Of a DNA stretch of 64,000 nucleotides, positions 42,869 through 54,600 are shown piece after piece. A program made the translations under genes and the position numbers. The stretch's first letter is position 1. The number at the start of each line of letters is the position of its first letter. Source of the DNA: Nematopogon swammerdamellus (Eukaryota > Arthropoda > Insecta > Lepidoptera > Adelidae); assembly GCA_946902875.1 (NCBI GenBank), contig OX336342.1:9479523-9543522 (forward strand), read 5' to 3'. The notes beneath the pieces were generated by a model that saw nothing but the letters and a program-made list of their open reading frames with translations, did no database searches and was not told the origin of the DNA.

Positions 42869-43818
42869 AAATAAGATACTCGTATTTCAAACAGGGTCTA
42901 TGGAGCATAAGACCAATTCTCGGTCAGGGATTAACTTTACATACACGAAACATGTTTTTTCTTCAACTTAGTCGAATTATCATCACTGGTACCTTGTGCG
43001 TTCCACCATCTAATTTTCCACTCCGCTAGAAGCAAACTACCCAATCAACTTCGCACCCAGACATATTTTCTAACTAAAGTTATGCTAGCATTTGCTTCAT
43101 TTGCAGACCGCGACGGAGATAGATAAACTATAAAAATTGTATTTCAAATTATGTTAAAAATACTAAAACATATGTTTTCAAAACTATTGCATAGATATTT
43201 ATGCCACGTGAATATTTCCTAAAACTAAAAATATCAGTAATATTTATAGACCCTTGTCAAAAGTGCGCCCTAATTATGTTTCGACTACTAAAGATAGGTC
43301 GTTATGTAAGGTACTCGTAGGTAAGTATCACTTACCAGTATTTTCGCCTAGGAAGTGACGCAAGTTTCCTGCAAACAGCTCAGTTTAGTGGCTATAAAAG
43401 CTTCGTTATGTAAGTAAGTGGAGGGTGCCCGGTGGAGAGGCTGGCCCTAATATGAAGAGTTTCGTCGAACATCTGTTGCTTCGCTTCGCAACGGAGCAAA
43501 TTTTATTTTTATTTTATCTTTTTAACATGCTACATCGCTGTGTTGTATTTTAAATTTCCCCGGTGCAGTATAACTCACTGCTAGACAGCTAATACCTTAA
43601 TTCTACTTTAGAGACATACAATTTATATTAAGTTCACGTTCTATTAAACATCGCAATGTTATCTGTTGGTCGAGCCAACTAAACTCCTGCTTTTGCTGAA
43701 ATTTGGCATAGAGTTAGTAGAAGATCAGCTAATTGGCGAAAATATTTTGTGGACTGGCATTTTCCCGCTAGCCACGTGAGTAAAACCACGCAAAACTTAT
43801 CAAATTATTATTTCTTTA

Positions 43819-44140
43819 AGTGGGCGCGGTCAGTACTTGGGTGGGTGACCGCTCGACTGTTAGAGGCGTGGTTCGGATTCCACGAAAAATTTTAGGTCCC
43901 TACCCTTTATTACCTTTGAGTTTATTTAACCCGCCCGGGTTAAGCCCTACCACCGCACCGAATGAAAGGTCGGTTGAAACGGCTATATAATAAATAGTTC
44001 GTGTTTTCCGCCCAGTTCAGTGTAGCCGGCACGAACAAAGGTAAGCACTGACATGGCACCTAGTTCACCAAGGTGTTATGGGCTGCCATCACGGATGCAG
44101 TAGGTGATAATATGGCCAACTGTGTTAGTTTCCATAAAAA
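43819..44140 (+). mobile_element. SINE family A, head truncated inside the 5S-like part
   Basis: Begins GGGCGCGGTCAGTACTTGGG, GGGTGACCGCTCGAC and GTGGTTCGGATTCCACG, then the body to TTAGTTTCCATAAAAAA. Confidence 0.82.
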
Positions 44141-44545
44141 ATACGAGGCATGAAACCATGTATCTACATTAAATGTAGATACATGAAGACCACACGGTAA
44201 GAACATTGCAAAAGCCAAAAACATTATTTTTATGTTCACTGAAGTTAGAAGCTGTTTCCAAGCCTACAGAAAATAATGCATTGTCAATTTCATGCAGGTG
44301 AGGTGAGACCGCGGGCAAAATCAGTATCTAAGTAATATCTAATTTACTCTTATACTTATATTAATGAAGAGTAACGTACCGACTCCTAAATTCCTAACAA
44401 AAGTTTCCCCAAAAGGTCGTTAGCTTCGTTGCCGACACGACTCTAGTACTACTGAAAAGTAGATGTGTGCCTATACTTACAGATTGTACAACACGTTTTC
44501 GCACTCTCTTACCCTTCGCCTTACTAGGATCTGTGATACTAGATT

Positions 44546-45057
44546 TTGCCCGAAGCACCGCCACCGCTTGTAGTGTTGGCGGATTGGGTTTTCCACGCTT
44601 TGTGCGTGGTTGAAGCCTTGGAGAAATACGGCATTCCGAGACAGGTGGGCGGTGAAGAATATTGTTTAAAATTGTTTCAGCCGCTAGACAGACACACTAA
44701 CAGAAGATGCATTTTTCAGTACAATTTTTTGTTTAGTCATGCATTTTTTTTTATTGATAGCGCTGCATGTGGCGTCACTTATAAGGTGTCAAAGACATTC
44801 GGTCGTATGCGGGGGTTGCGAATACAATGCCGGCGCGAAAGGTGCCTATTCACGGCCCTCTTGAAGGACCCAAGACTGTACTTGGGGGGAAATATATGGG
44901 CAGGGAGAGCATTTCAGAGTGTACCGGTTCTGTAGAGGAAACATCTGCAGAACCGGTTAGTACGCAACTGCACAAATTCCAGCGTGTAGGAATGCAAGCC
45001 CTGCCCGGTGCGCGTGGTGCGGAGGTGGAAAGGGGACAGCGGGATCGCGTTAAATAG
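44546..45057 (+). other. Unassigned overlapping open frames
   Basis: A 129-codon frame (44546-44935) and a 76-codon frame (44827-45057) overlap in a locally G+C-richer segment. Neither shows a domain I recognise. Fragments such as PRLYLGGNIWAGRAF do not decide the matter. Possibly a decayed retroelement end; not supported as a gene. Confidence 0.2.
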
Positions 45058-45281
45058 CTCCTCCAATTTAAGAACAGATATTTTAATACATACTCTAAAT
45101 TGTTGGTTTTTACTATGTCGTGTGAAGTGATCTATTTTAAACGGTGAATCTTTCAAGTCTCGAAGCTAGCACTAATGCGCGAATAGATATTATCTTCTGA
45201 CAGCTGAGCAATGTCGGCTGACATCGAAGCAAACAGTATAACGAATTATTCAAAAAGATTCACCAAGCACACGCACACGGT

Positions 45282-45408
45282 GTAGCCGGCACGATCAGAG
45301 AGCAAGTAAGTATTACCATGGCACCTAGTTCCGATAGGGCCTTGATGTAAAGGGCCGACACCACGGATCTAGGACGTGATGTAACCAGTCATATCGGGCT
45401 CCATAAGA
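45282..45408 (+). mobile_element. SINE family A, diverged fragment
   Basis: GTGTAGCCGGCACGATCAGA, CATGGCACCTAGTTCC, GGGCCGACACCACGGATC and CATATCGGGCTCCATAAG. Confidence 0.65.
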
Positions 45409-47882
45409 ATTATGCTACAAGTATGGTGGGACGAAGTGCCAATATCTCTTGGAAAATATCTATAACATTGCACCCTGCTAAGAGCTTTCACGCCATTCTA
45501 GTACTTAGCGACCTAATAACGAGGTTTAATACATATTACGTAGATAGTTAATGATATCATAACGGGCCTGTATAAGCTAGTACAATGTCACATATATACA
45601 CCCTTAACTTAAGTACTTACACTAATACAGGTTGCGAGGGACCAAGTGTCTAACTTCATTGTTTATTCAAATATTGTATGCGCGATGACAGCTCGCTAAT
45701 TTAAGCTTAAACGTCGCCAGTTTATTGATTTGTTTTATTTTATGGTGTTGGATCTATTTCGATATAAGATAAAAAAATATATTGACCACGGAATGTAACA
45801 ATATTTTCCTATTATGTACGCGGAAATTCAGTTTCCGCTATTGTTCGCCAACTGCAGCATCGCAAGCATACAAGAGAGTTTTGTAGCATACTTAATTGTA
45901 AATAATTTTCATCTTACCTCGTGACTCTTTAGGTTATTTCTATTTATATTCTATGTACTTCAAAGGGCACGCGGAAAATCATAATCCCCACTCAAATATA
46001 TTCTGACGCATCTTATAAATAAAATTATAAGAAACTGAAATGAGTATAAAATGTAATAATAATTATAACCAAACACAGGAGAGTAAGCAAGTGTGACGTC
46101 ATCGCGTCCCAAAGGTTCTATTTACGGACTAACGACGGTACTCAAAGGCTTTGAAGTTCTGGCGCTGTGTTAGCACATTATAATGTGTGGTGTTCTTGTG
46201 GTGTGGCAGCTCCACGGAACTGAAGCTTGGTAGGTAGGTGCCCTAACGCGGTTAGATTAGATTAGGTTAGGCCTAGTTAGGTTAGTGTTAGACCTGAGTG
46301 GCATTATTCCAATTATTGTAAAAATCTCACGACCCCGCCGCGCCGTTGATAGATTTATTATAGTTAGACAAGTAAACGGATCTGTAATTTGTGTGTATAC
46401 GGGTTGCAGAACTAAGGCTTAAATTTGAAATTCTCTATAATTTAGTCAGTAGATAAATTTTCTACATCTACAAACTGCTGTCGCTCTAGCTAGCTGAAAA
46501 ATAATTCAAGATTTCGATCAATATGCCGTTTTTACTGCTCAATATCTCCGAATGATTGACGTGTACATAAGATCATGGATTATTAGATGGTGTTCCAGGG
46601 TTCGAGGTGATATCAGCTGACAACGCAGATGACTTCATGTCGGTGGTTTTACCAACACTATGTAACATAGTCAATGCAAAATTGAAAAAAACGGAACACT
46701 TATGGCCTCACTTCAGTGTCTGTCCGTCCATCCGTCCGTCTGTTCTTCACGCGCTCCCAGAGCCAAACAGTACAAGCTAGAGACTTGGCATACTTAAAGC
46801 TTGTTATGTATGTTATTCATAAATATTTCGGGTAACAAATAATAATAACAGCTTATGAAACAATTAAAATATTCCAACCCCATCGAGTAATACAAAGAAT
46901 AAAACCATATTGTTTTATTTTTATAATTTGGTTAAATTTGTTGAAAACTTGCTTGTTTCGGTGGAGAATTACGTGGCATTCTTCCTAAAGTATTAATAAA
47001 TTTAGCAGGCGTTATCAATAACAGTACGTCAACATTGATAAAAAAGTATTATGCAACATTAAATGTTCTTAAAATATTAAATTGTAGTATTTCCAAAAAG
47101 TATAGAGTACCTGTTAGTCGGGGGATTAGAGGGTCGTTTGTTGCGCTGCTTGATTAAAGCAATTTCTTTCGCTCAGGTATACCTTGGATCCATCTGAGCT
47201 GATTAAGCCCGGTAGCCACCGCCGAGCCCCCCGCTGGTAGCGGGGAGGAGGGGGGTTTCATAGCGTCCGCCGCGCGTCAATCTGAACTAAATCAATCAAA
47301 AAGTTTACCTACTAGGTCGAGTTTGGTATCGTTTTCGTATAAATCGAGGACGTAGAATTCAATTCTGATATAAAATTTACAAGCTTTCATAGAAAAAAAA
47401 ATGATAAATTAAATAAAATGTATAAGTTCACTTGAATTTTTTTTTCTAAAAAAATTGATTTCTTTAAAAATCTGTATGATTATTATTTACTTAAAAATAT
47501 TTTAAAGACGCTAACTAATCTAATATTTAATTATGTAAAATGTAAGTATGGCTTACATATAAAAAATATGAAAAAAAAAATCATAAATGCCTTGCGTCGG
47601 AGCTATATGTAGTTTGATAGGGTTAAACGCGATTCGTTCTGAATTACATAAATCAAACATTTGATGTTTTTTTTTCTATTTTGCTATGATTTTCATATAA
47701 AACGAAGATATCGAATTTGACTTTGATATAAAATGTAAAATTTTCGTAGATTAATCGAAAAATTTGGTAAAAATATAAACTAAACATTTGCTTTAGCTTA
47801 AAAAATTTTATTCATACTGTGGGATTACCTACGATTATGAATGTGATTTAAATAGCGCTATTAAATTAAGATATAAAATATT

Positions 47883-48210
47883 GTTAAGCAACGCTGGGCC
47901 GGTCAGCACTTGGATGGGTGACCGCTCGACCGTTGGGGAGGCTGACCGTGGTTCGGATTCCACGTAAAACTGTAGGTGCCTCCCTTCTTACCTTACTAGA
48001 TGGTAGGGTTCAACCCGCCCGGGTTGATACCAGCGCACTGAATGAAACGTCGGTCGAAACGGCTATGTAAATAGTTTGTGTTTTCCGTCCAGTTCAGTGT
48101 AGCCGGCACGACCGAAGGGAAGCACTGACATGGCACCTAGTTCACCCGGTGTTATGGGCTGACATCACGGAGATGTAGAAGTTCTTGCGTGTCAGTTTCC
48201 ATAAAATAAA
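47883..48210 (+). mobile_element. SINE family A in left arm of the long-TIR element
   Basis: Starts GTTAAGCAACGCTGGGCC (5S-like) without the tRNA-like 5' part. Then CTTGGATGGGTGACCGC, GTGGTTCGGATTCCACG and the body, ending TTTCCATAAAATAAA. Confidence 0.85.
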
Positions 48211-48397
48211 ACTACCTTAATTCATTGCTTGCATATAGAAATGTGCTTAGAAAATCGTGGCGCGTAAAGCTTTGTGTAGTTTTATAGAGTCCACCGCGAC
48301 CAGTTTGAGCTGAATAGCTTCGTGCTATATCTATCTATACTGTATAATACTGCATAATAGGTGATTTAGAATCAGGTTTTAATGTAAACATTTTGGG

Positions 48398-49080
48398 TTG
48401 GGTTTTTCGCCCGCGAAAATCAGAATAGCCCTCCATCTAACGCTGTCTGCAGCAAACTGCATGAGATCCGGAACGAAAGCCGATCTCATAAAATGCCTTT
48501 TAGACAATAATGATGTTACATGTTTTCCAAACTCGCCAGTAGTATCAGCAAACATTCTTGATGGATCAGCACTTGTTCACATGCTGAACCCCGGCCACTG
48601 AAAAACCTTTGGCGACTACGGCGTCGTAGTATTCACGCCGTTATTGAACAGAAATTTGAATAACGCGGTAAGAGTGGATCTTGTTTGGGATAGATATGAT
48701 AGCGACAGCTTAAAATAGAATACCAGAATGAAGCGCGGGTCTGGCTAACGCACCAAAGTAAACCCTTGTACGAGAATCCCCAGAGGTTGGGCCAACTTCC
48801 TCCGTGACGAGTTAAACAAGCAGGAGCTATTCCATCTCTTAGGTAGTCTGTTCTATTCGTACTATTCTATTCGACGTAGAAAATGGAATAGAAATCTATG
48901 TTACGAATGGGTCTAACAAACGTTTCTGGAGACCTCCAAGACTGCCTAGCACCGTGCGACCACGAAGAAGCAGGCACGAGAATTATGGCTTACGTCGCTG
49001 ACGCCCTGGCGATAGCGACTGTGCAGAATTTGCCCAACATGGCAGTAGATATAAGGTATTTTTTCAAATATTTATCATGA
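48398..49080 (+). pseudogene. Decayed transposon gene of the DGSALVHML / HEEADTR protein family
   Basis: Frame pieces: 48398-48601 (ANILDGSALVHMLNPGH, then TGA), continued in frame as KTFGDYGVVVFTPLLNRN and VDLVWDRYDSDSLK (stop), then GWANFLRDELNKQELFHLL, then a frameshift to 48898-49080 with LAPCDHEEAGTRIMAYVADA. I know this order (DGAA.V..L.P, TF.DYA..VF.P, VD.VWD.Y, W..FLRD..NK.ELF..L, HEEADTR) from uncharacterised proteins abundant in cnidarians, fish and some insects. I take them to be mobile-element proteins with a PIN/FEN-like nuclease fold (inference). Here the Asp of EADTR is Gly, and at least three in-frame stops plus one frameshift show decay. Not translated as one product. Confidence 0.7.
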
Positions 49081-49264
49081 TCAATGCCTGTAATACAGAA
49101 GTTCGTCATAACAATGTATGATAGGTATGATATGTATAATATAATAAGCCATAGCATTTTTATTTATTCGTCTAAAGGGTTAAGTAACAATGTAACAAGT
49201 GTCTTATTGTGTTCTCTATCTAACTGTACCTACAAAGGTAGTTTTTGCAATATACGAAATCCAA

Positions 49265-49657
49265 AATTTTTTTTTTTTTTTATGGAAACTGACACGGTTG
49301 GCTACATCACCTACAACGTCCGTGATGTCAGCCCATAACACCGGGTGAACTAGGTGCCATGTCAGTGCTTCCCCCTTTGATCGTGCCGGCTACACTGAAC
49401 TGGTCGGAAAACACAAACTATTTACATAGCCGTTTAGACCGACGTTTCATTCAGTGCGGTGGTACCAACCCGGGCGGGTTAAACCCTACCACCAAGTAAG
49501 ATTAGGAGGGAAGGGACCTACAGTTTTACGAGGAATCCGAACCTCGGTCAGCCTCCAACGGTCAGCGGTCACCCATCCAAGTACTGACCGCACCCAGCGT
49601 TGCTTAACATTCAATAGCGACAGTTGACTGTCTGCACCACTGAGCTATCGAGGCTGA
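49265..49657 (-). mobile_element. SINE family A, full length, in right arm of the long-TIR element
   Basis: Best example of the composite head (minus strand). GATAGCTCAGTGGTGCAG (tRNA A box) is followed by GTTAAGCAACGCTGGGTGCG and GTACTTGGATGGGTGACCGC (5S rRNA internal promoter region, continuous). Then CGAGGTTCGGATTCCTCG (tRNA B box and arm), the shared body, and an A-tail at 49265-49280. Confidence 0.9.
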
Positions 49658-50859
49658 CAACTATATACGGTAACATAGTTTTTTCAGGACTGGCTGTGGT
49701 ACCATCCTTAATTACAGAAGAAAAAATCGTTCTAAAATTTTTTTATAAAAAAAACAAAAATGATCGCCATGAATTAAGTAATATTTTATATTTTGAAATA
49801 ATAGCGCTATTTAAAACACATTTTTAATCGGAGAGTAATCCCACAGTATGAAAAAAAAAATTCAAGCTAAAGGTAATGTTTAGTTTATATTTTTTAACTA
49901 TTTCTTTTTTCTACGAAAGCTTTAAATTGTTTTATTAAAAACAAATTTGATGTCTTCGTTTTGTATGAAAATAATATCAAACTAGGCAAAATACGTAGTT
50001 CAGAACGAATCGCGGTTAACGCTATTCAACTAAATATAGCTCCGACGCAAGGCATTTATGATTTTTTTCTTCAAATTTATACGTGTAAGCCATACTTACA
50101 TTTTACATGGTTAAATATTAGATTAGTTAGCCTGTTTAACATAATTTTTAAATAAATAATAATCATACAGATTTTGAAAGAAATCAATTTTTTTAATCAA
50201 TTTTAATTTTTTAGCCCCCCGCTAACAGCGGGGGGCTCGGCGGTGGCTACCGGGCTTAATCAGCTCAGATGGACCCAAGGTATACCTGATCGAAAGGAAT
50301 TACTTTAATCATTCAGCGCAAGGTACCTCCCACTAATCCCCCGACTATGTTGCTTTACGGAACCGGAACACTCATTGTGCGGGGTCCGCCTCGCACTTGA
50401 CCGCTTGTGCGATCCAATGTTGGTTCATTGAAACCGCTTTAATCACGTTCTATCTCTACGTAAAACTTCCGTCGAAAAGCTAGATTAAGCTAAAACATAA
50501 ATAAAGTAGGTACACATAACAATGTGTACACAACAGACCATGTCCACGGGCGCGGGCGCAACAAATCTCTCCCGCCCACACAAAGCAGAGTTGTTTACTG
50601 TTCGTCAGGCCCGACGAGCCTCGCCTCCCTCGCATCATATTTGTCGGAAACAGGAAAGTCCAGCATGTACTTCAATTATATATTCTGCGGTCCAGAAGTA
50701 AATTTTATTGCAATTTCATTCAGTCGACCGTTTAAATATATTTATCTCGCGTAATCGAATTTTTTGAAATTTTCATAGCTAGGACACACGTCGGTTTTTT
50801 TTATTTGCCACGTTCTTTCTGTCGGAGGGAAATGACATGTTAGCGATTCACTACTGCCA

Positions 50860-51060
50860 CTCTGAACTGGACGGAAAACACGCATTAGATTTGCATTGAA
50901 TAAGAGTTTTGACGACGGACTGGTGATGGCGGTGGTCTACCCCCAGCCGATATCGGTTTTTCTAAGCGACGACGACGACGCGACGTTCTAGACAGCGGCA
51001 GCAGCGCGGCGCGCGGTGAGTATCCGTTCGGCCTGGTTTGCCAAGTAAGTGAGTAATAAA
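50860..51060. other. G+C-rich segment with a strong splice-donor match
   Basis: A decayed SINE A piece (CTGAACTGGACGGAAAACAC) is followed by a CpG-rich stretch (GACGACGACGACGCGACG, GCAGCAGCGCGGCGCGCG) ending in GTGAGT near 51015. It could be a non-coding first exon on the plus strand, but no partner exon was found. Confidence 0.2.
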
Positions 51061-51469
51061 GGAAGGAACCTACAGTTTTAAGTGAAATCGGATCAATGGG
51101 AGAACACAGAATTAGTAATATTGTATTGTATAGTATAAATTAATTGCACTCAAATAAAATATGGGTAAAAGGTAACACTTAATGCATCCAGGCATTTTCT
51201 AACAGAACAGAACCTTTGGGGTATGACAACTGCTAGGTGAGTGGCGAAAATAAATATATATTATGACAGGGTTTGGCGCCCCAGGCTCTAATAGCCTTAC
51301 CCTGGCAAGCGGTGCTCTGCCAGGGTTGACAGTTTACTTCCCTAGCTACTTACTCGTAGGACGAAAAATGGAATTGAACATCATAAATCCAATAAATGAC
51401 GGCGATGCAGCTCGCCACTCGTCACGTCGCGTTTCACGAGGGGGCGAAAAGTGGGCAACATTTAATGTT

Positions 51470-51790
51470 TGTGAAGGAATGAAAGATAAGGAGGATGGCT
51501 TCGGTGGTTCGGTCATGTTGGAAGAATGGATGATAGGAGACTAACGAAAGAAATTTATGAAGCAAATGTGAGTGGAAGAGTAGGAAAGGGTCGCCCTAGA
51601 CGCACGTACAGATCGGGTATGTGCTCAAAAAGCGTCAAGTGCGTAGTACCCGTAACCGACGAGCATGCCTGAAGAACATTATGGGAGTGGAAGAGGCGGA
51701 AGAGCTGTGTCAGGATCGTGGCACGTGGAGATCCGTTGTTTCTGCCTACCCCACCGGGAAACAGTCGTGACGCTATGTTATGTGTTGTGT
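51470..51790 (+). mobile_element. LINE C-terminal remnant, RTE/BovB-like wording
   Basis: One frame reads WLRWFGHVGRMDDRRLTKEI then VSGRVGKGRPRRTY. After a frameshift it reads RNRRACLKNIMGVEEAEELC and DRGTWRSVVSAYPTGKQS before a stop. WFGHV.RMD and GRPR are typical of the C-terminal end of LINE reverse transcriptase proteins. A run of TTATG repeats follows at 51775-51805. Confidence 0.75.
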
Positions 51791-52000
51791 TATGTTATGT
51801 TATGACAGCGTTACTGAAATACAAAAGATAAGATAACTTAAATATTAATAGATAATATGATGTAAATATTATACCTATATACCAGATAGGTATAGTATAC
51901 CAAATAATAAGACAACATACGTTTAGTACAAAATAGCGCAGTCCAGTAGTATAATTAGTGAGAATGCATTACAGTTAGCTACTATAATATTTGCTACTAG

Positions 52001-53616
52001 CTGTTGCCCGCGGCTTCGCTCGCGTGAAATTCCTATTTCAAAGAAGAATCTAAGTAACTAAGGGCGAGGCCGAAGGCCGAGCTGCGTTCAGGTAAACGAT
52101 AAATCTTCTCAAATAAAGTAAGCAACTAACGACGAGGCCGAAGGCCCAGCTGCATCCTGGAAGACAATAAACCTTCACGAAGAAAGTAAGTAACTAAGGG
52201 CGAGGCCGAAGGCCGAGCTCCATTCTGGAAGACGATAAACCTTCTCGAAGAAAGTAAGTAACTAAGGGCGAGGCCGAAGGCCGAGCTGCGTTCAGGTAAA
52301 CCAAAAACCCTCTTCTGCCTTCGGGCCTCGCCTTAAATGACTTCCTTTCTTCGATAGCATATAATATCGTTTACTCCATCTATTTATTTAATAAAATATA
52401 TAAAAAAGTAATATTAATAACTAAATAATTAAAACCTACCTAACAAACATTAAAATAACTATCATAAAAGGGGCGTTTTCAAATGTTCCTAGAACACTTG
52501 CGGCATTACCCCGCTGGATGGCAAAGCTTACCGTTTGAATGAAGTAGGCCCTTGATTGCGGGACACCAGTTGCGTCCACCAGCAGAGACCCAAGCCTCTT
52601 CAAGAAGCTGTTGGCTTCAATGCCTGCTCCACGGACCGAGGGTTTCAACCGCAAACGCAACAAATTCGAAATCTTGAATTATATATCTATAATATTTATT
52701 GCGTTTGAGGCCTCGGCCGCGCCGGCCGGTCTTGAAGATGCCCGAACGTGACTTGGAGCCAATGTGAGAACACAAATGGCGTCCCACATCGAAGACCTAC
52801 CCTTGGCCCATGGAACTAAGGTGATACCATCGGGCCTCTTGCCATCCAGCCGGGAATAACCGCAAGGTTTTAGGATGCACGGTATGTTTGCCGTCAGAAG
52901 CGTGGACTTTATAATAAAATTTAAATTAATTTAACTCAATCTTAATATCGCTTAGTTACCTACTTTATTCGAGATGGTTTAGCTTCATCCAGAACGCAGC
53001 TCAGCCTTCGGCCTCGCCTTAGTTACTTACTTACTTCAAGAAAGTTTACCTTCTTCCTGAACGCAGCTCGGCCTTCGGCCTAGCCCTTAGTTACTTGCTT
53101 TCTTCGAGATGGTTTAGCTTCTTCCCGAATGCAGCTCGGCCTTCGGCCTCGCCCTTATTTACTTGCTTTCTTCAAGATGTTTTATTATTTACAGGATGTA
53201 GCTCGGCCTTCGGCCTCGCCTTAGTTACTCACTTTCTTCAAGATGGTTTAGCTTTTTCCTGAACGCAGCTCGGCCCTCGGCCTCGCCCTTAGTTATTTCC
53301 TTTCTTCGAGATGGTTTATTATTTATCAGAACGAAGCTCGGCCTTCGGCCTCGCCTTAGTTACTTACTTTCTTCAATATGGTTTAGCTTCTTCCTGAACG
53401 CAGCTCGGCCTTCGGCCTCGCCCTTAGTTACTTACTTCATTCAAGAAAGAATGTTTTTTTTCTTCCTGAACTCAGCTCCGACTTCCGCCTCGCCCTTAGT
53501 TACTTTCATCGAGAAAGAATATCGTTTACGTGAGCGCAGATCGGCCTTCGGCTCCGCCTTTAGTTACTTACTTTTTTTTAATACGAATTTCACGCGAGCG
53601 AAGCCGCGGGCAACAG
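52001..53616. repeat. Inverted array of about 66-bp repeats with perfect 31-bp outer ends
   Basis: Outer ends CTGTTGCCCGCGGCTTCGCT plus 11 more bases (52001-52031) match the complement of 53586-53616 exactly. The left array (52045-52320) has about four units with GCGAGGCCGAAGGCCGAGCT and AGAAAGTAAGTAACTAAGG. The right array (52985-53570) has about nine units in the opposite sense. The outer motif is the common lepidopteran LINE-tail start. Confidence 0.8.
52436..52930 (-). mobile_element. LINE remnant, family L1a, between the arms of the inverted array
   Basis: Minus strand: [20 protein letters not shown] and [20 protein letters not shown], later FLKRLGSLLVDATGVPQSRA and FAIQRGNAASVLGTFE. 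The RPDG..LVPW..G...WD pattern is a frequent tail domain of animal retroelement proteins, possibly a restriction-like nuclease (inference). The same tail occurs at 16960-17260. Confidence 0.75.
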
Positions 53617-53945
53617 AAATATAAATTGCACCAATGACAGCGACATAAGTTCGACTTCAATTTTTTTAATTTTTTATTTGTCAAACATTTTGTCACCGGC
53701 CAGCTCACGTCGAGATGACAGTTCTCCGTTGTCAACTTGTCATTTAATTTTTATAATAATTTAAATTTTTATTATATTTTGTTGTTTATTATGTTAATCC
53801 GGGATATACACTGTCACTATACAAAGTTTCGTCAAATTCCGTTCAGTGGTTTTTGCGTGATGCGCGTACAGACAAAGAGAGATTATTAATTTAACGATTT
53901 TATTATATGTAATAGATAATAATAATAGATAATAGATAGATAATG
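53617..53945 (+). mobile_element. LINE 3' untranslated tail
   Basis: CAAAGTTTCGTCAAATTCCG, TTCAGTGGTTTTTGCGTGA, CAGACAAAGAGAG and TTTAACGATTTTATTATATG, then TAATAGA repeats. This wording (fear of ... CCGTTCAGTAGTTTTTGCGTG) is a well-known insect LINE 3' end. Confidence 0.6.
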
Positions 53946-54299
53946 AGCGCAGTATCTAAACAGAACAGTACAATTAACGTAGCCCGAACTAACTGCGACG
54001 TAATTTGTTGGAAAAGCAGATTGGCTGTACTATGCCTGCGTGTTTGGTATGGTGACAACACAGGGCGGCGCGGCGCACACTGGTCCCAAATTGAAAAAAA
54101 GCGGACTTACGAATTTAGTCGGGATTTTCGGGTTTTTTTGTTATCTGTCTGTCATATTATGTTAAAGAGATTCGTATAAAGTACAAATTGACCTAACTGA
54201 ATACAATATATCGAAGAAAAAAAATATTTTTCTTTTTTTACTATGGAGAAAAACACCCTTTTGTTGTTGACATTGGGCTTTTGAGAACCAAACGATTCT

Positions 54300-54540
54300 C
54301 TAAATCGTTTCTTTGTCGCACCGCTAGAGTGTGGAACTGTCTTCCGGCGAGTGTATTTCCTGAATCCTTTAACCTGGGAGTCTTCAATCGTCGTATTAAC
54401 GGGCTAGACAGCCTAGCAACAGTCCGCAAATCTGCTGGCATGGCACCTAACTGAGCGTCGTTTCGCGAGGAGAGGTGATTTTGGCTCTGTCGACTGCACC
54501 ATTGGTCTCTCGGCACAGCCACCGATGTTGGTTTACATAA
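54300..54540 (+). mobile_element. LINE C-terminal remnant (RTARVWN...LPASVFP type)
   Basis: Reads RTARVWNCLPASVFPESFNL, GVFNRRINGLDSLATVRKSA then GMAPN and stop at about 54454. Typical end of Jockey/CR1-like LINE ORF2. It ends with a short poly(A) near 54538-54547, inside the DNA transposon at 54070-55631. Confidence 0.75.
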
Positions 54541-54600
54541 AAAAAAACTAAGCTGCTATATAATCAAGAAATAATAATAATAACCTATATTTTGAATCTA

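Larger units (their letters stand above)
47117..50345. mobile_element. Long-TIR DNA transposon, TA-flanked, with decayed internal gene
   Basis: Ends GTCGGGGGATTAG (47117) and its complement (to 50345), flanked by TA (47115-47116 and 50346-50347). The inverted repeats run about 700-760 bp. They include CTGAGCTGATTAAGCCCGG, TAGCCACCGCCGAGCC, GTATGATTATTATTTA, GTAAGTATGGCTTACA and CCTTGCGTCGGAGCTATAT; the left arm has an extra stretch near 47240-47400. Between the arms are two SINE A copies in opposite orientation and a broken ORF (48398-49080). A TA duplication is typical of Tc1/mariner-like elements, but such long arms and this gene are not, so the class is open. Confidence 0.82.
46683..50405 (+). 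repeat. Repeat family E, split by the transposon at 47117-50345
   Basis: Left part from GGAACACTTATGGCCTCAC through GTCTGTCCGTCCATCCG to 47114. Right part from GCTTTACGGAACCGGAACAC to GCCTCGCACTTGACCGC. Joining 47116 to 50348 restores the usual order of the family. Confidence 0.55.

Noticed and set aside
46249..46290. GGTTAGATTAGATTAGGTTAGG, resembling the insect telomere repeat TTAGG
   Set aside because: Only a few degenerate units with interruptions; too short to call an interstitial telomere.
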